DNA of 64,000 nt from JASHPR01 sp963833885 (GCA_963833885.1 CAWHZU010000015.1:186001-250000); one strand, 5' to 3'. Positions 51,005-60,613 are shown, counted from the first letter of the stretch. Numbers and translations: made by a program. Notes: generated from the sequence alone by a model not told the origin.

Positions 51005-51718
51005 CTAGTTCATGGTGATCGTGGTCGCCTTGGCCGAGGCCCGGCGCCGGCTGAGCGGGTTCGAGTGCATGACCTCGGCCATCTCGTCGGGGCTGAGCTC
51101 CGGCTCGGGGAGCGGGCGGCCCGACGCGCTGGCCGGGCGCAGGGCATCCAGGATCAGCGCCAGATACCGGCGCCAGACCGTGGGCCGCACCTGCCACGCG
51201 TACTCGGCAGCCGCCGCGACCATGAACTCGATCATAGGGACGTCGGTGGGCCTCAGGTCGGCCCGGACCTGGCCATCGGCCTGGGCCCGCTCGATCAGGC
51301 TCTGGATGGCCGGCCGCATCCGGTCCCTGGCGCAGATGCCCCGGTCGTGGCCCTCGGCGGCGAACATCAGGATCTGGCGCAGGCCGCGGTTGCTGACGAG
51401 CATCTCGCCGGAGCGCTCGAGGAATGACACCAGCGCGGCCCACGCGTCCGGCTCGGCCCGGGCCTCCTCGGCCAGCGCTACCAGCGCGTCGATGCGCTCG
51501 TCGAACAGCGCGTCCGCGAGAGACGCCTTGTCGGGGAACCGCCGGTAGACCGTGCCCACGCCCACTCCGGCGTGCCGGGCCACGTCGTCGAGGCTGGGCT
51601 CGAGCCCCCGCTCGGTGAAGAGCTCCGCCGCCGCCGCGAGGATGCGCTGGCGGTTGCGCTCGGCATCGGCGCGCAGCAGCCGCCCGGGTCGCGCACCACT
51701 GTTTTCCTCGACGTTCAC
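51005..51718 (-). CDS. TetR family transcriptional regulator
   Basis: This 237-residue protein has the TetR HTH RQRILAAAAELFTERGLEPS, LDDVARHAGVGVGTVYRRFP, then DKASLADALF at residues 24-70. The ligand-binding helical domain follows. The C-terminal about 35 residues are a basic extension. It is divergent from the DHA2 efflux gene across an 89-bp gap with repeated TAGCCTCAG motifs. It probably represses that pump and itself. Confidence 0.9.
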   Translation of the reverse strand: MNVEENSGARPGRLLRADAERNRQRILAAAAELFTERGLEPSLDDVARHAGVGVGTVYRRFPDKASLADALFDERIDALVALAEEARAEPDAWAALVSFLERSGEMLVSNRGLRQILMFAAEGHDRGICARDRMRPAIQSLIERAQADGQVRADLRPTDVPMIEFMVAAAAEYAWQVRPTVWRRYLALILDALRPASASGRPLPEPELSPDEMAEVMHSNPLSRRRASAKATTITMN

Positions 51719-51728
51719 CCCAGCATCG

Positions 51729-51779
51729 TAGCCTCAGTGGAGGCCGCACCTCCGGTTCTGCTAGCCTCAGCACTAAGTG
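51729..51779. promoter_or_regulatory. TetR/MFS divergent control region with repeats
   Basis: TAGCCTCAG occurs at 51729-51737 and 51762-51770. GGAGG/CCTCC (51739-51753) and the palindrome CACTAAGTG (51771-51779) lie between and beside them. The arrangement fits a TetR operator controlling both directions. Which element is bound is not determined. Confidence 0.45.
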
Positions 51780-51807
51780 GAGATGGGTTCTCCAGATGGG
51801 AGCAGCC

Positions 51808-53391
51808 ATGTCTGTTGCCGACGTTCCTGCTGGCGTCCCGGGCGGGGCTGTCCCGGCCAGCCGGGCTGGTGAGCCCGACCCCCGGCGATGGTTCATACTG
51901 GCGGTCGTCGGGCTGGCGCAGCTGATGATCGTGCTCGACATCACGGTCATGAACATCGCGCTGCCGTCCGCGCAGCGGGCGCTGCACTTCTCGAACGTCG
52001 ACCGGCAATGGGTCATCACCGCGTACGCGCTCGCGTTCGGCAGCCTGCTGCTGTTCGGCGGCCGGCTCGGCGACCTGTTCGGCCGCAAGGTGACCTTCCT
52101 GACCGGGCTGGCCGGCTTCGCCATCGCCTCAGCGGTCGGCGGCGCGTCGGTCAACTTCACGATGCTCATCACCGCGCGCGCCTGCCAGGGCGCGTTCGGC
52201 GCGCTGCTGGCGCCGGCCGCGCTGTCCGTGCTCACGACCACGTTCAGCGACCCGAAGGAACGGGGCAAGGCGTTCGGCGTGTACGGGGCGATCGCCGGCG
52301 GCGGCGGGCTGGTCGGGCTGCTGCTCGGCGGCGTGCTGACCGAGTACCTCGACTGGCGCTGGTGCCTGTACGTGAACCTGATCTTCGCGGTGGCGGCGGC
52401 GGCCGGAGCGGTGGTCTTCCTGTCCAGCCAGGGATCGGCGGCAGCCGGCGCCCGGCTGGACTGGCTCGGCACGCTGCTGGTGTCCGGGTCGATGTTCTGC
52501 CTGGTCTTCGGGTTCTCCAACGCGGCGACCCACAGCTGGCACGCGAAGTCGACGTGGGGCTTCCTGGCCGTGGGGGTCGTGCTGCTGGCCGGCTTCGTCG
52601 CCTGGCAGTTCCGCGCGGCGCACCCGCTGCTGCCGCCGCGGGTGGTGCTCGACCGCAACCGCGGCGGTGCCTACCTGGCGATCCTGATCGTGGGCGCGTC
52701 GATGTTCGGCCTGTTCCTGTTCCTCACCTACTACCTGCAGACGATCCTCGGGTACTCGCCCGTGATCACGGGCGTGGCGTTCCTGCCGGCGATCGTGATG
52801 GTGATGATCTTCGCCCAGATCTCCAACATCGTGCTGATGCCGCGGGTCGGCCCGAAGCCCCTCGTGGGGTTCGGCATGCTGATCGCGGCTGTCGGCATGG
52901 CGTGGCTCACCAGGATCGGCGTGCACTCCAGCTACGCCTCCGCGGTGCTCGGGCCGCTGATGGTGGCCGGTGCCGGCATCGGCCTTTCGATGCCTCCGTC
53001 GATGAACACCGGGACCTTCGGCGTGGCGCCCAGCGACGCAGGCGTCGCGTCCGCCACGCTCAACGTCGGCCAGCAGCTCGGCGGCTCCATCGGCACCGCG
53101 CTGCTCAACACGATCGCTACCAGCGCGGCCGCGGCGTACGTGGCCAGTCATCTCACCAAGGCGATCGCGATCTCGCCAGCGGCACAAGGTGCGCTCCAGG
53201 AAGCCGCCGCCGTGCACGGGTACACGACGGGGTTCTGGTGGACGGCCGGCTTCTTCGCCGGCGGAGCCATCGTGTGCGGGGCCTTGTTCCGCCGCGGGCC
53301 ACTCGCCCGGCAGGCGCAGAGCCTGCCGGCCGGCAGTCAGCAGCCGCAGCCCGCGCCGGGGCAGGCGCCAGGGCAGTCCGTCAGGACCTGA
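51808..53391 (+). CDS. DHA2-type MFS efflux transporter
   Basis: This 527-residue protein has about 14 membrane helices. Motif C-like LVGLLLGGVLTEYLDWRWCLYVN, motif A-like GGRLGDLFGRKVTF and LDITVMNIALPSAQRAL are typical of drug-proton antiporters such as the QacA/EmrB group. GGGAG before the ATG at 51808 favours this start over one four codons earlier. Its 3-prime end overlaps the convergent regulator by 11 bp. Confidence 0.9.
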   Translation: MSVADVPAGVPGGAVPASRAGEPDPRRWFILAVVGLAQLMIVLDITVMNIALPSAQRALHFSNVDRQWVITAYALAFGSLLLFGGRLGDLFGRKVTFLTGLAGFAIASAVGGASVNFTMLITARACQGAFGALLAPAALSVLTTTFSDPKERGKAFGVYGAIAGGGGLVGLLLGGVLTEYLDWRWCLYVNLIFAVAAAAGAVVFLSSQGSAAAGARLDWLGTLLVSGSMFCLVFGFSNAATHSWHAKSTWGFLAVGVVLLAGFVAWQFRAAHPLLPPRVVLDRNRGGAYLAILIVGASMFGLFLFLTYYLQTILGYSPVITGVAFLPAIVMVMIFAQISNIVLMPRVGPKPLVGFGMLIAAVGMAWLTRIGVHSSYASAVLGPLMVAGAGIGLSMPPSMNTGTFGVAPSDAGVASATLNVGQQLGGSIGTALLNTIATSAAAAYVASHLTKAIAISPAAQGALQEAAAVHGYTTGFWWTAGFFAGGAIVCGALFRRGPLARQAQSLPAGSQQPQPAPGQAPGQSVRT

Positions 53392-54049
53392 CGCCTCGTG
53401 CCGCGGGCCGGGCGGTCCCGGACGAGCAGTCGGCGCGGACCCGTTCGGCGAGGTCGAGCTTGGTGTAGACGGGCAGCCCCGCTTCGCGGTACTTCGCCTT
53501 GACCCGCTTGAGGTAGGTCTTTGCGGTCTCCGGGCTGATCCCCAGGCTCCGGGCGGTCGACTCGAGGGTCAGCCCCGAGACGTACGCCATCAGCACCGCG
53601 TGTTCCCGCTCGGACAGCGGCGGCCGCCCCGTCGACCCGCCCGGCTGGGCGGCCATGGTCGGGCCGAGCGACCACGCCGTGCCGCCCAGCGCGATCGCGC
53701 GCACCGTCGCTGCCAGCGCCGCCATGTCGTGGTTATGCGTCAGGTAGCCGTGCGCTCCGGCGGAGAGCGTGCGCGCGACCATGGTCAGATCGACCGACCC
53801 GTCGATGACCACGACCCGGTGGCCTGCCTCGACCAGCCGCTGCACGCTGTCCGCCGGGTCAGCCCCGGAGCGCAGCGTCGAGCTCAGCAACACGACGAAG
53901 CACCGGCCCGCGCCGGTCCGCAGCAATTCCTCGACGGTTGCCGCGACCGTTGCCAGGCGGATGTCCGGCTGCGTCCCGGCCCAGGCGCGCAGGCCGTCGG
54001 CGAACATCCGGTTGTCCTCGACGGCCGCAACGTCGATGACGTCAGTCAT
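53381..54049 (-). CDS. LuxR-type regulator with degenerate receiver domain
   Basis: This 222-residue protein has a receiver-like N-terminus (AAVEDNRMFADGLRAWAG). The phosphoacceptor position reads VVLLSSTL (about S56) instead of Asp, and the conserved Lys region is GYLTHNHD. The C-terminal HTH (LSEREHAVLMAYVSGLTLES, SPETAKTYLKRVKAKYREA) is intact. It therefore probably acts without phosphorylation. GAGGAG precedes ATG 54049. No kinase gene is adjacent. Confidence 0.82.
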   Translation of the reverse strand: MTDVIDVAAVEDNRMFADGLRAWAGTQPDIRLATVAATVEELLRTGAGRCFVVLLSSTLRSGADPADSVQRLVEAGHRVVVIDGSVDLTMVARTLSAGAHGYLTHNHDMAALAATVRAIALGGTAWSLGPTMAAQPGGSTGRPPLSEREHAVLMAYVSGLTLESTARSLGISPETAKTYLKRVKAKYREAGLPVYTKLDLAERVRADCSSGTARPAARGVRS

Positions 54050-54268
54050 CCCCACTCCTCAGCTTGTGCGTCCCGAGAGACCCCGCTGCGTCCCGCGGTG
54101 CAGAGAGCCCCCTTTGGGTCACGGATGACCGGCTTGACCGGTTCACCGCGCAGCCGGAGATCTCGTCGCCAGCCGCCGGTCGGGCATTCTGAGGGAGCCC
54201 AAGCGGCCATTGAGTTTGGTGCCCCGTTGCGGATCTAACGGCTGATAAAGTTCGCCAAGGAGGTATAC

Positions 54269-55720
54269 ATGGCCATTGGGGACGGCGCGGCTGCGCCGGG
54301 CGGCGGGGAAATCTACATTCTGATTACCCAGTGCCTGCAGAATGACTTCTTCCTTAACCTGAACTGCCGACTTTCGCTACCGCAGGACGCGGCCGGCAAG
54401 CTCCTCATTCACCCGATGAGCGAGAAGACGTTCGACGAGCGGACGAGCAGGCGAAAGATCGACGCGGAAACGCTAAGAAAAGGCCCGCTCGGACGGCTGC
54501 TGGAGGCCACGGTCGCCCACCGGCTGCGCGGCGAAGGGGAGGGGCAGGGAACCTTGCACCTGGTGAACATCCGCGACTGGCACACCCCGGGCGAGCATTA
54601 CGATCGCGAGCGGCGCGTGTACGGAAGCCATTGCCAGGCGGGCACCTGGGGGGCGGAGTACATCGACGGCCTCACCTCACTGCTCGACCCGGACAGCACC
54701 CGCCGCCCGCTCGGCGACACGCGCACCGAGGACCCCGGCTTCGACCCCAAGGGCAGGCAGCACGGATCCGTGGTGGTCCATCACGTCCATTCCGGCACCC
54801 TGTTCGATCTGGAGAGCTTTGCTTTCAGCCCGTCGGAACTGGCCCGGGTCCTTGGCGAAATCATCACACCGGACAATCGCGAGCATGTACGGGTCGCCGT
54901 TGTTGGCGTTTACACCGACATTAAGATCCAGGTTGTCCTGCAGAGCCTCCGCGTCGCTTACAACCTGGAAAACCTTGTTGTATCCGATTCGCTGACGGCC
55001 AGCCCTACCCTGGAACGCCATCTCGGCGCGCTGGACTTCGCCAATAAAGTGCTCGGGGTCGAGGTCATGCACGGGGTCGGCGACCTGGCCAGGTTCCTCG
55101 GCAGCGACCCGAAGGACGAGGAACTCGAGTCCTCGGCAAGCGAGATCGCGTTCGCCGACTACGCGCAGTACTTTCGGGACAAGCAGAGCATCGTGTCCTA
55201 CGAGGACACCCAGCAGCGCAGCTACCGCCAGCAGATCAACAAGAGCCTGCGCCATACCGTCCGGCTGGTTAAGGGCACCAACATGTTCCTGATCGCGTGC
55301 GGGGCCGTCACCCTCGTCGCCACGGTCGTGCTGGCCGTGTTCGCGGCGATCCATCCGGGCCGGATTCCGATCGCTCTCCCGATCTCGCTGCTCGGCGTCT
55401 CCGTGGCTCAGCTGGTGACGATCTTCTTCAGCCGGCCTGTCCAGGAACTGACCGCGATGCTGAACAGGGAGGCGGTGTTCCGGCTGCTGCTCGAGAGCCG
55501 GAGCCTCCGGCTGGCGCTGGCGAGGTATCACCTGACCACGCCGCAGGCGCTCGACGGAGGCGAGGGAGCCAAAGTGGAGGCCGAGATCCTCAGGGAGCAG
55601 CTGAACGTACTTGCCGACCTGGACAAGGTGGACTTCGACAGGTTTGCCAGCTTCGCCGACGCCCTGAACGCCAAGGACCATTGTGGCCGCGTGGCATCGC
55701 AGCCGGATAACGCGGCCTGA
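54269..55720 (+). CDS. Membrane-anchored nicotinamidase-like pseudoenzyme
   Basis: Residues 14-285 match the isochorismatase/nicotinamidase fold. The metal ligands of nicotinamidase are kept: D103 and H105 in RDWHTPGEH, H110, and H121 in GSHCQAGTWGAE. The catalytic triad is not. The Asp of the DxQNDF motif is C22 (CLQNDF), the active Cys is K219 (GVYTDIKIQ), and the Lys position is not recognisable. Two membrane helices (about 339-361 and 366-388) and a cytosolic helical tail follow. AAGGAGG is perfectly placed before the ATG. A ligand-sensing rather than hydrolytic role is inferred. Confidence 0.75.
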   Translation: MAIGDGAAAPGGGEIYILITQCLQNDFFLNLNCRLSLPQDAAGKLLIHPMSEKTFDERTSRRKIDAETLRKGPLGRLLEATVAHRLRGEGEGQGTLHLVNIRDWHTPGEHYDRERRVYGSHCQAGTWGAEYIDGLTSLLDPDSTRRPLGDTRTEDPGFDPKGRQHGSVVVHHVHSGTLFDLESFAFSPSELARVLGEIITPDNREHVRVAVVGVYTDIKIQVVLQSLRVAYNLENLVVSDSLTASPTLERHLGALDFANKVLGVEVMHGVGDLARFLGSDPKDEELESSASEIAFADYAQYFRDKQSIVSYEDTQQRSYRQQINKSLRHTVRLVKGTNMFLIACGAVTLVATVVLAVFAAIHPGRIPIALPISLLGVSVAQLVTIFFSRPVQELTAMLNREAVFRLLLESRSLRLALARYHLTTPQALDGGEGAKVEAEILREQLNVLADLDKVDFDRFASFADALNAKDHCGRVASQPDNAA

Positions 55721-55724
55721 CCGG

Positions 55725-56936
55725 TCATGCGGCCGGTGAGTCGGCTCCGGCGGCCAGCCGGCGCGCAACGGCAAAGACCCAGGGGATCGACAGCAGCAGA
55801 ACGAGCGCGAGGCCGAGGAGGAGGGGCGTCGTCCGTGCGGCGCCGACGCCCAGGCACGCAGCGGCGACGGCCGCGCAGATGGCGGCGAGCGGCCGGTACA
55901 GGCGGCGGTCGCGGTGCCAGGCCGGCAGGCTCGCGGAGACCAGCATCGTCGCGCCCAGCACGACGGCGGCGCCCGTACACAGCAGCCACGCCGTGGCGGC
56001 CGGGGTGCGGCCGTCGTGGGCGTGGTCGGTGAGGCTGACCATTGCGGCGCCCATCGCGGCGATCGCGGCCGTCAGCGGCAGATGGCCGAGCATCCACGCC
56101 GCGGTGTCCGCACGTTCCGCTCTGGGCTGGCGGTTCCCCGCGAAATCGAAGTACGTCCACCAGGCCCCGAAGCCCACGACCACGGCGATCAGCCCGACGG
56201 CGAGGGTGAGCGCGCTGACCGGCTGGCTGGCCAGCCCGGCCACGACGCCGGTGAGGGTTTCGCCGAGCACGATGATGATGAACGCGCCGAACCGGTCGGT
56301 GAGCGCGTCGGTGACGTTGAGCGTGGCCCTCGGGATGGCGCTGAGGATGACGTAAGCGAACCCGGCCAGGTATGCGGCGTCGAGCGCGCCCCAGGCTGGC
56401 ACGCGGGCCCAGGCCGGCAGCAGGGCGGTGCCCGCCAGCGCCGCGGCGCAGGCGGCCGTTCCGGCGACGAACATCCGGCTCGGCCGGCGGTATTCGGGGC
56501 GGTCGCCGCGCGCGGCCAGCAGCCAGAGCGCGGCCAGCACCGCGAACAGCACCGCCGCCGCGATCGCGAACCCCGCTCCCCGCGAGCCGCCCGCCTGCGG
56601 GATGAACGCGCCCATCGCGGCGAGCAGCAGGATCTGCAGCAGAAACGTGCTGCGGGCCCGGGCGTCGTCGTGGCCGTGCAGTTCGTGGTGCAGGCTGCCG
56701 TTGGCCCAGGCGATCCATACCAGCGTGAACACCACGGCGAACTCGCCCACGCCGCCCCACGTCAGGTGCCCGGCCAGGTGATGCGCGGCCTGCCCGACCA
56801 GCACCACCACGGCCAGGTCGTAGAAGAGCTCGAGCGGGCCGACCACGCGCTCGCGCGGCTGCTCGCCATGGGGGCGGGGCGGCTGCCAGAGCGACCGGCG
56901 CAGCCGGGCCCAGCGCGCTGCCGATGGATCCCGCAT
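55725..56936 (-). CDS. Low temperature requirement protein A (LtrA) family
   Basis: This 403-residue polytopic protein has VVGPLELFYDLAVVVLVGQA near residue 30, ALDAAYLAGFAYVILSAIPR, FGAFIIIVLGETLTGVVAG and FGAWWTYFDFAGNRQPRAER, all typical of LtrA. The family is widespread in actinobacteria without an established transport function. It is convergent with the pseudo-nicotinamidase gene (4 bp apart) and lies 17 bp after the UvrA-like gene, so probably shares its transcript. Confidence 0.88.
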   Translation of the reverse strand: MRDPSAARWARLRRSLWQPPRPHGEQPRERVVGPLELFYDLAVVVLVGQAAHHLAGHLTWGGVGEFAVVFTLVWIAWANGSLHHELHGHDDARARSTFLLQILLLAAMGAFIPQAGGSRGAGFAIAAAVLFAVLAALWLLAARGDRPEYRRPSRMFVAGTAACAAALAGTALLPAWARVPAWGALDAAYLAGFAYVILSAIPRATLNVTDALTDRFGAFIIIVLGETLTGVVAGLASQPVSALTLAVGLIAVVVGFGAWWTYFDFAGNRQPRAERADTAAWMLGHLPLTAAIAAMGAAMVSLTDHAHDGRTPAATAWLLCTGAAVVLGATMLVSASLPAWHRDRRLYRPLAAICAAVAAACLGVGAARTTPLLLGLALVLLLSIPWVFAVARRLAAGADSPAA

Positions 56937-56953
56937 CCAGTGATGGTCCCGTA

Positions 56954-59491
56954 TCAGCCGCGCCGGCGTGACCCGGCGGGGGTCCCGGTGGCCTCCGCCA
57001 GGTCCAGGTGCTCGGCCAGCCACGGCCCGGTCGGGCTGCCGGGCGCCCGCGCGACGTCCTCGGGTGTACCAGCGGCGACGATGTGGCCGCCGTCCGGCCC
57101 GCCGCCGGGCCCCATGTCGATGAGGTGGTCGGACGCGGCGAGCAGGTCCAGGTCGTGGTCGATGACGATGATCGTGGCCCCGGCCTGCATCAGCCGGTCG
57201 AACACGCCGACGAGCGTGGCCACGTCGAGGGGGTGCAGCCCGGTGGACGGCTCGTCGAACACGTACAGCGCGCCGTGCTGGCTGCTGCGCAGCCGGGAGG
57301 CGATCCGCAGCCGCTGCGACTCGCCGCCGGACAGGGACGGGGTGGGCTCGCCGAGCCGCAGGTAACCCAGGCCGACCTCGTCGACCGGCCGCAGCGCGGC
57401 GATGACAGCGGCCCGGTCGGCGAACCGGTCCAGGGCGTCGTGCACGGTCAGGGCGAGGACGTCGGCGATGGTCATGCCGTCCACCTTGACCGCCAGCGTG
57501 GCGTCGTTGAAGCGGGCGCCGTGGCAGGTGGGGCACTGGACGGTGATGTCAGGCAGATACTGGACATCCAGGTCGATGTCGCCGAGCCCGCGGCAGGTCG
57601 GGCACTGCCCCTCCCGGGTGTTGAACGAGAAATGCCCTGGCTTCCAGCGCCTGCGCCGGGCGTAGGGAGACTCGGCGAACACCCGGCGGATCTGGTCGAA
57701 CGCCCCGGAGTAGGTCGCGGGCGTCGACCGCGCGTTCTGCCCGATCGGCGACGCGTCCACCTGGACGACCTGGCGGACGCCGGCCAGATCCAGCCGGCGG
57801 ACGTGCCCGGGCAGCGCCGATCCGCTCAGCTGCGCCCGCGCCGCGGGGATCAGGCTGTCCAGCACGAGCGCGGTCTTCCCGGCCCCGGACGGCCCCGCCA
57901 GCGCCGTCAGCCGGTGCACCGGGAACGCGGCCGTGACGCCGTGCAGGTTGTACAGGTCGCCGACCTCGAGCGTGATCTCCCCGTCGGGGGCGCCCGGCAG
58001 ACGGTCGCGCTGCAGGGCCGGGGCACCGGCCAGGAACGGGCCCATGATCGAGCGCGGGTCGGCCTCGAGCTCGCCGGGCGTGCCCTGAGCGATGATCGTG
58101 CCGCCCTTGGCACCGGCCGCGGGGCCGAGCTCGATGACCCAGTCCGCGGTGCGGATGATCTCCCGCTCGTGCTCCACCACGATCACGGAGTTGCCGTTCC
58201 CGGCCAGCGCCGTGATCGTCTTGCGAAGCCCGACGACGTTGCTGGGGTGCAGCCCGACCGACGGCTCGTCCAGCACGTAGAGCATGCCCGTGGTGCTGGC
58301 GCGCACCGTCGAGGTGAGCTCGATCCGCTGCCGCTCCCCGGTCGACAGCGAGGCGCCGGCCCGGTCCAGGGTCAGGTAGCCCAGCCCGACGTCGAGCAGC
58401 GGGTTGAGCGTCCCGTTCAGCTCGGCGATCAGTCCCGCGGTCATCCGGCTGAGCTCGGCGGGCAGCACCGCGGGCAGGCCGCCGATGAAGCCGGGCAGCT
58501 CGTCCAGGCCGAGCGCGCTGATCTCGGCGAGGTTGCGCCCGCCGAGCTGCGAGGTCAGCGCCTCGGGCCGCAGCCGGGTGCCGTGGCACACCGAGCAGAC
58601 GCGGGTGACGACGAAACGCTGCACCAGGCGGCGGGTGCGCTCGTTGTCGCTGCGCAGCGAGCGCTCGACCGCGGCGACCGCGTTGTCGTAGTTCACCGAC
58701 AGCTCGACGCTGCGCCCGGTCCGGCCGGAGTGCAGGGTCACCTTCCGCTGGACCGGCTCGCCGTGCAGCACGATGTCGCGCTCGCGGGGTGTCAGTGACT
58801 TGTAGGGGACGTCAAGCCGGACCCCGAGCTCGCCCGCGGCGTACATCGACAGGCGCCGGCCGCCGGAGTTCCACGGCAGCACCGCGCCTTCCTCGATCGT
58901 CTTGTCCGGATCGGGAACCAGGGTGTCGACGTCGACCTCGGACCGAACGCCAAGGCCCTTGCAGGCCGGGCACGCGCCGTAGGAGTTGAAAGCGAACGAT
59001 TCGGCGCTGGGCGGCTCGAAATGCACGCCGCACACCGGGCAGACGATCTCCATGCCCTGGGTGGCGATCGACGGCTCGATGCGGTGGCCGTTCGGGCACA
59101 GATGCGAGCCCAGCCGCGACATCATCAGGCGCAGCACGTTGAGGACCTCGGACATCGTGCCGACCGTGCTGCGCAGCCCCGGCACCGGCGGGCGCTGCCG
59201 CAGCGAGAGCGCGGCCGGCAGGTGCTCGATCCGGTCTACGTCCGGCCGCTGCGCCTGGGCCAGCCGCCGGCGGCTGTAGGTGCTCAGGCCCTCCAGGAAC
59301 CGGTGCATGCCCTCCGCGTACAGCGTGCCGATGGCCAGCGACGTCTTGCCGGATCCGGACACCCCGACGACCGCGACCGTCCGCCACAGCGGCACGTCCA
59401 CGTCGACGTCCTGCAGGTTGTTGTGCCGGGCCCCGCGCACACCGATGACCGTGGGCAAGGTGTCCGGCACCGAGATCGCGTTAGTCGGCAT
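56954..59491 (-). CDS. UvrA-type excinuclease ATPase (drug-resistance/UvrA2-like)
   Basis: This 845-residue double ABC ATPase has two Walker A sites (GVSGSGKTS and GPSGAGKTA). Two signatures are present (LSTGERQRIEL, LSGGESQRLRIA), each with a Walker B (LYVLDEPSVGLHP, LYVFDEPSTGLHP). The zinc modules are CPVCGVHFEPP with CPACKGLG, and CPTCRGLG with CPTCHGAR. It is about 100 residues shorter than housekeeping UvrA and lacks a clear UvrB-binding insert. This suits the DrrC/UvrA2 class of DNA-intercalator tolerance proteins. ATG 59491 is preferred. Confidence 0.88.
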   Translation of the reverse strand: MPTNAISVPDTLPTVIGVRGARHNNLQDVDVDVPLWRTVAVVGVSGSGKTSLAIGTLYAEGMHRFLEGLSTYSRRRLAQAQRPDVDRIEHLPAALSLRQRPPVPGLRSTVGTMSEVLNVLRLMMSRLGSHLCPNGHRIEPSIATQGMEIVCPVCGVHFEPPSAESFAFNSYGACPACKGLGVRSEVDVDTLVPDPDKTIEEGAVLPWNSGGRRLSMYAAGELGVRLDVPYKSLTPRERDIVLHGEPVQRKVTLHSGRTGRSVELSVNYDNAVAAVERSLRSDNERTRRLVQRFVVTRVCSVCHGTRLRPEALTSQLGGRNLAEISALGLDELPGFIGGLPAVLPAELSRMTAGLIAELNGTLNPLLDVGLGYLTLDRAGASLSTGERQRIELTSTVRASTTGMLYVLDEPSVGLHPSNVVGLRKTITALAGNGNSVIVVEHEREIIRTADWVIELGPAAGAKGGTIIAQGTPGELEADPRSIMGPFLAGAPALQRDRLPGAPDGEITLEVGDLYNLHGVTAAFPVHRLTALAGPSGAGKTALVLDSLIPAARAQLSGSALPGHVRRLDLAGVRQVVQVDASPIGQNARSTPATYSGAFDQIRRVFAESPYARRRRWKPGHFSFNTREGQCPTCRGLGDIDLDVQYLPDITVQCPTCHGARFNDATLAVKVDGMTIADVLALTVHDALDRFADRAAVIAALRPVDEVGLGYLRLGEPTPSLSGGESQRLRIASRLRSSQHGALYVFDEPSTGLHPLDVATLVGVFDRLMQAGATIIVIDHDLDLLAASDHLIDMGPGGGPDGGHIVAAGTPEDVARAPGSPTGPWLAEHLDLAEATGTPAGSRRRG

Positions 59492-59531
59492 ACACCACAA
59501 CCTAAGGCCACGGGTTGGCTGGCAGTGGGCC

Positions 59532-59565
59532 CGGACCTGGGCCGGCGCTGGCCGGCCCAGGTCCG
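59532..59565 (-). terminator. Strong 15-bp hairpin after the metallo-hydrolase gene
   Basis: The left arm 59532-59546 (starting CGGACCTGGG) pairs perfectly with the right arm 59551-59565 (ending CCCAGGTCCG) around GCTG. It begins 8 bp beyond the metallo-hydrolase stop and lies between that gene and the UvrA-like gene, which run in the same direction. It should separate their transcripts. Confidence 0.8.
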
Positions 59566-59572
59566 TATCCGG

Positions 59573-60544
59573 TCAGGGGTGAACCGGTCCGCTCGGGCCC
59601 TTGTCGAGGCGCAGCGACTGCATGATGGCAAACGTCGTCGTATACGTGAACTCCCCGATGTCCGCGGCCGCCAGCACGCCGGTGTACTTGGCGATCACGG
59701 GCGCCGCCGCGCGCTCGGTGACGGCATCGAGGTGACCCTTCACGCCGGCCCAGACGTTCTGCCCGCCGGCCATGTAATACGGCACCGGGTTGACGCTCTG
59801 CAGCGCATCCCTCGAGCTTTCCTCGATGTCAGCGATGTACCGCTGATGCAGGGCCACGTCCTCGCGGGTAGCGAGCCGGCCGAGGTGCCCGGAGATGAGG
59901 TGCGTCCACGGGTACGAGAGCGCTATCTCCGGCGCCCCGATGTACCCCTGCACGTCGTCGGACAGGTTGGTGTTGTAGATCGGCACCCAGCCGGCGTTCA
60001 CCACGTCGATGAACATCAGCGTGTCGTGGCCGGGGAAATGGATGTAGATGTTGTCCGGCGTGTGGTTGGAGCCCCGCCAGGCCAGCTCGACGCGCTCCCC
60101 GCCGATCTCCAGCGTGTAGGTGTCGGCGAAGGTCTCTTCCGGCAGCGGCCGGGACGGGTCGTTGTCCCGGGCGAGGAGCCGGCGGGTCTCCTCATGCCCG
60201 ATCATGACGGCATTCCCGAACAGCGACGCAGCCGAGCCATGGTCGGCGTGGTGATGGGAGTAGACCAGGTGCGTCACGGTGTTGCTGACGCCCTCGGCTG
60301 CGGCGATCTCGTCGACGGCCCGTTGCAGGTTGTGGCCGATGCTCGGCGGCGCGTCGAACAGCACTACACCGTCGCCGGTGGCCAGGAACGCGCAGTTGTA
60401 GACCCCGTCGGTGACCCAGTAGAGGTTCCGCTCGACCCGCCCCACGTGATAGCCCTGGTCGTTCAGGGCCGGGCCGAGCGCCGAGGGCGGGATGGGCGCG
60501 TAGTCAGGCGGGTCGGCACTGGGAACAGAGGCTGGTGACGTCAC
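59573..60544 (-). CDS. Metallo-beta-lactamase-fold hydrolase
   Basis: This 323-residue protein has the zinc motif YSHHHADHGSAASLFGN near residue 96. RGSNHTPDNIYIHFPGHDTL supplies further His, MFIDVV the bridging Asp, and LISGHLGRLATREDV the last His. It resembles actinobacterial SdsA/lactonase-like hydrolases of unknown substrate. It starts with GTG and faces the GGTGA/TCACC array on its upstream side, 70 bp from the first half-site. Confidence 0.87.
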   Translation of the reverse strand: MTSPASVPSADPPDYAPIPPSALGPALNDQGYHVGRVERNLYWVTDGVYNCAFLATGDGVVLFDAPPSIGHNLQRAVDEIAAAEGVSNTVTHLVYSHHHADHGSAASLFGNAVMIGHEETRRLLARDNDPSRPLPEETFADTYTLEIGGERVELAWRGSNHTPDNIYIHFPGHDTLMFIDVVNAGWVPIYNTNLSDDVQGYIGAPEIALSYPWTHLISGHLGRLATREDVALHQRYIADIEESSRDALQSVNPVPYYMAGGQNVWAGVKGHLDAVTERAAAPVIAKYTGVLAAADIGEFTYTTTFAIMQSLRLDKGPSGPVHP

Positions 60545-60613
60545 GGTATCTCCCTCGAAACTAGGGCACGTGCCCTCGCGGCCGTGCGTTCGCGACGGAT
60601 CCAGGCTCGCCGC

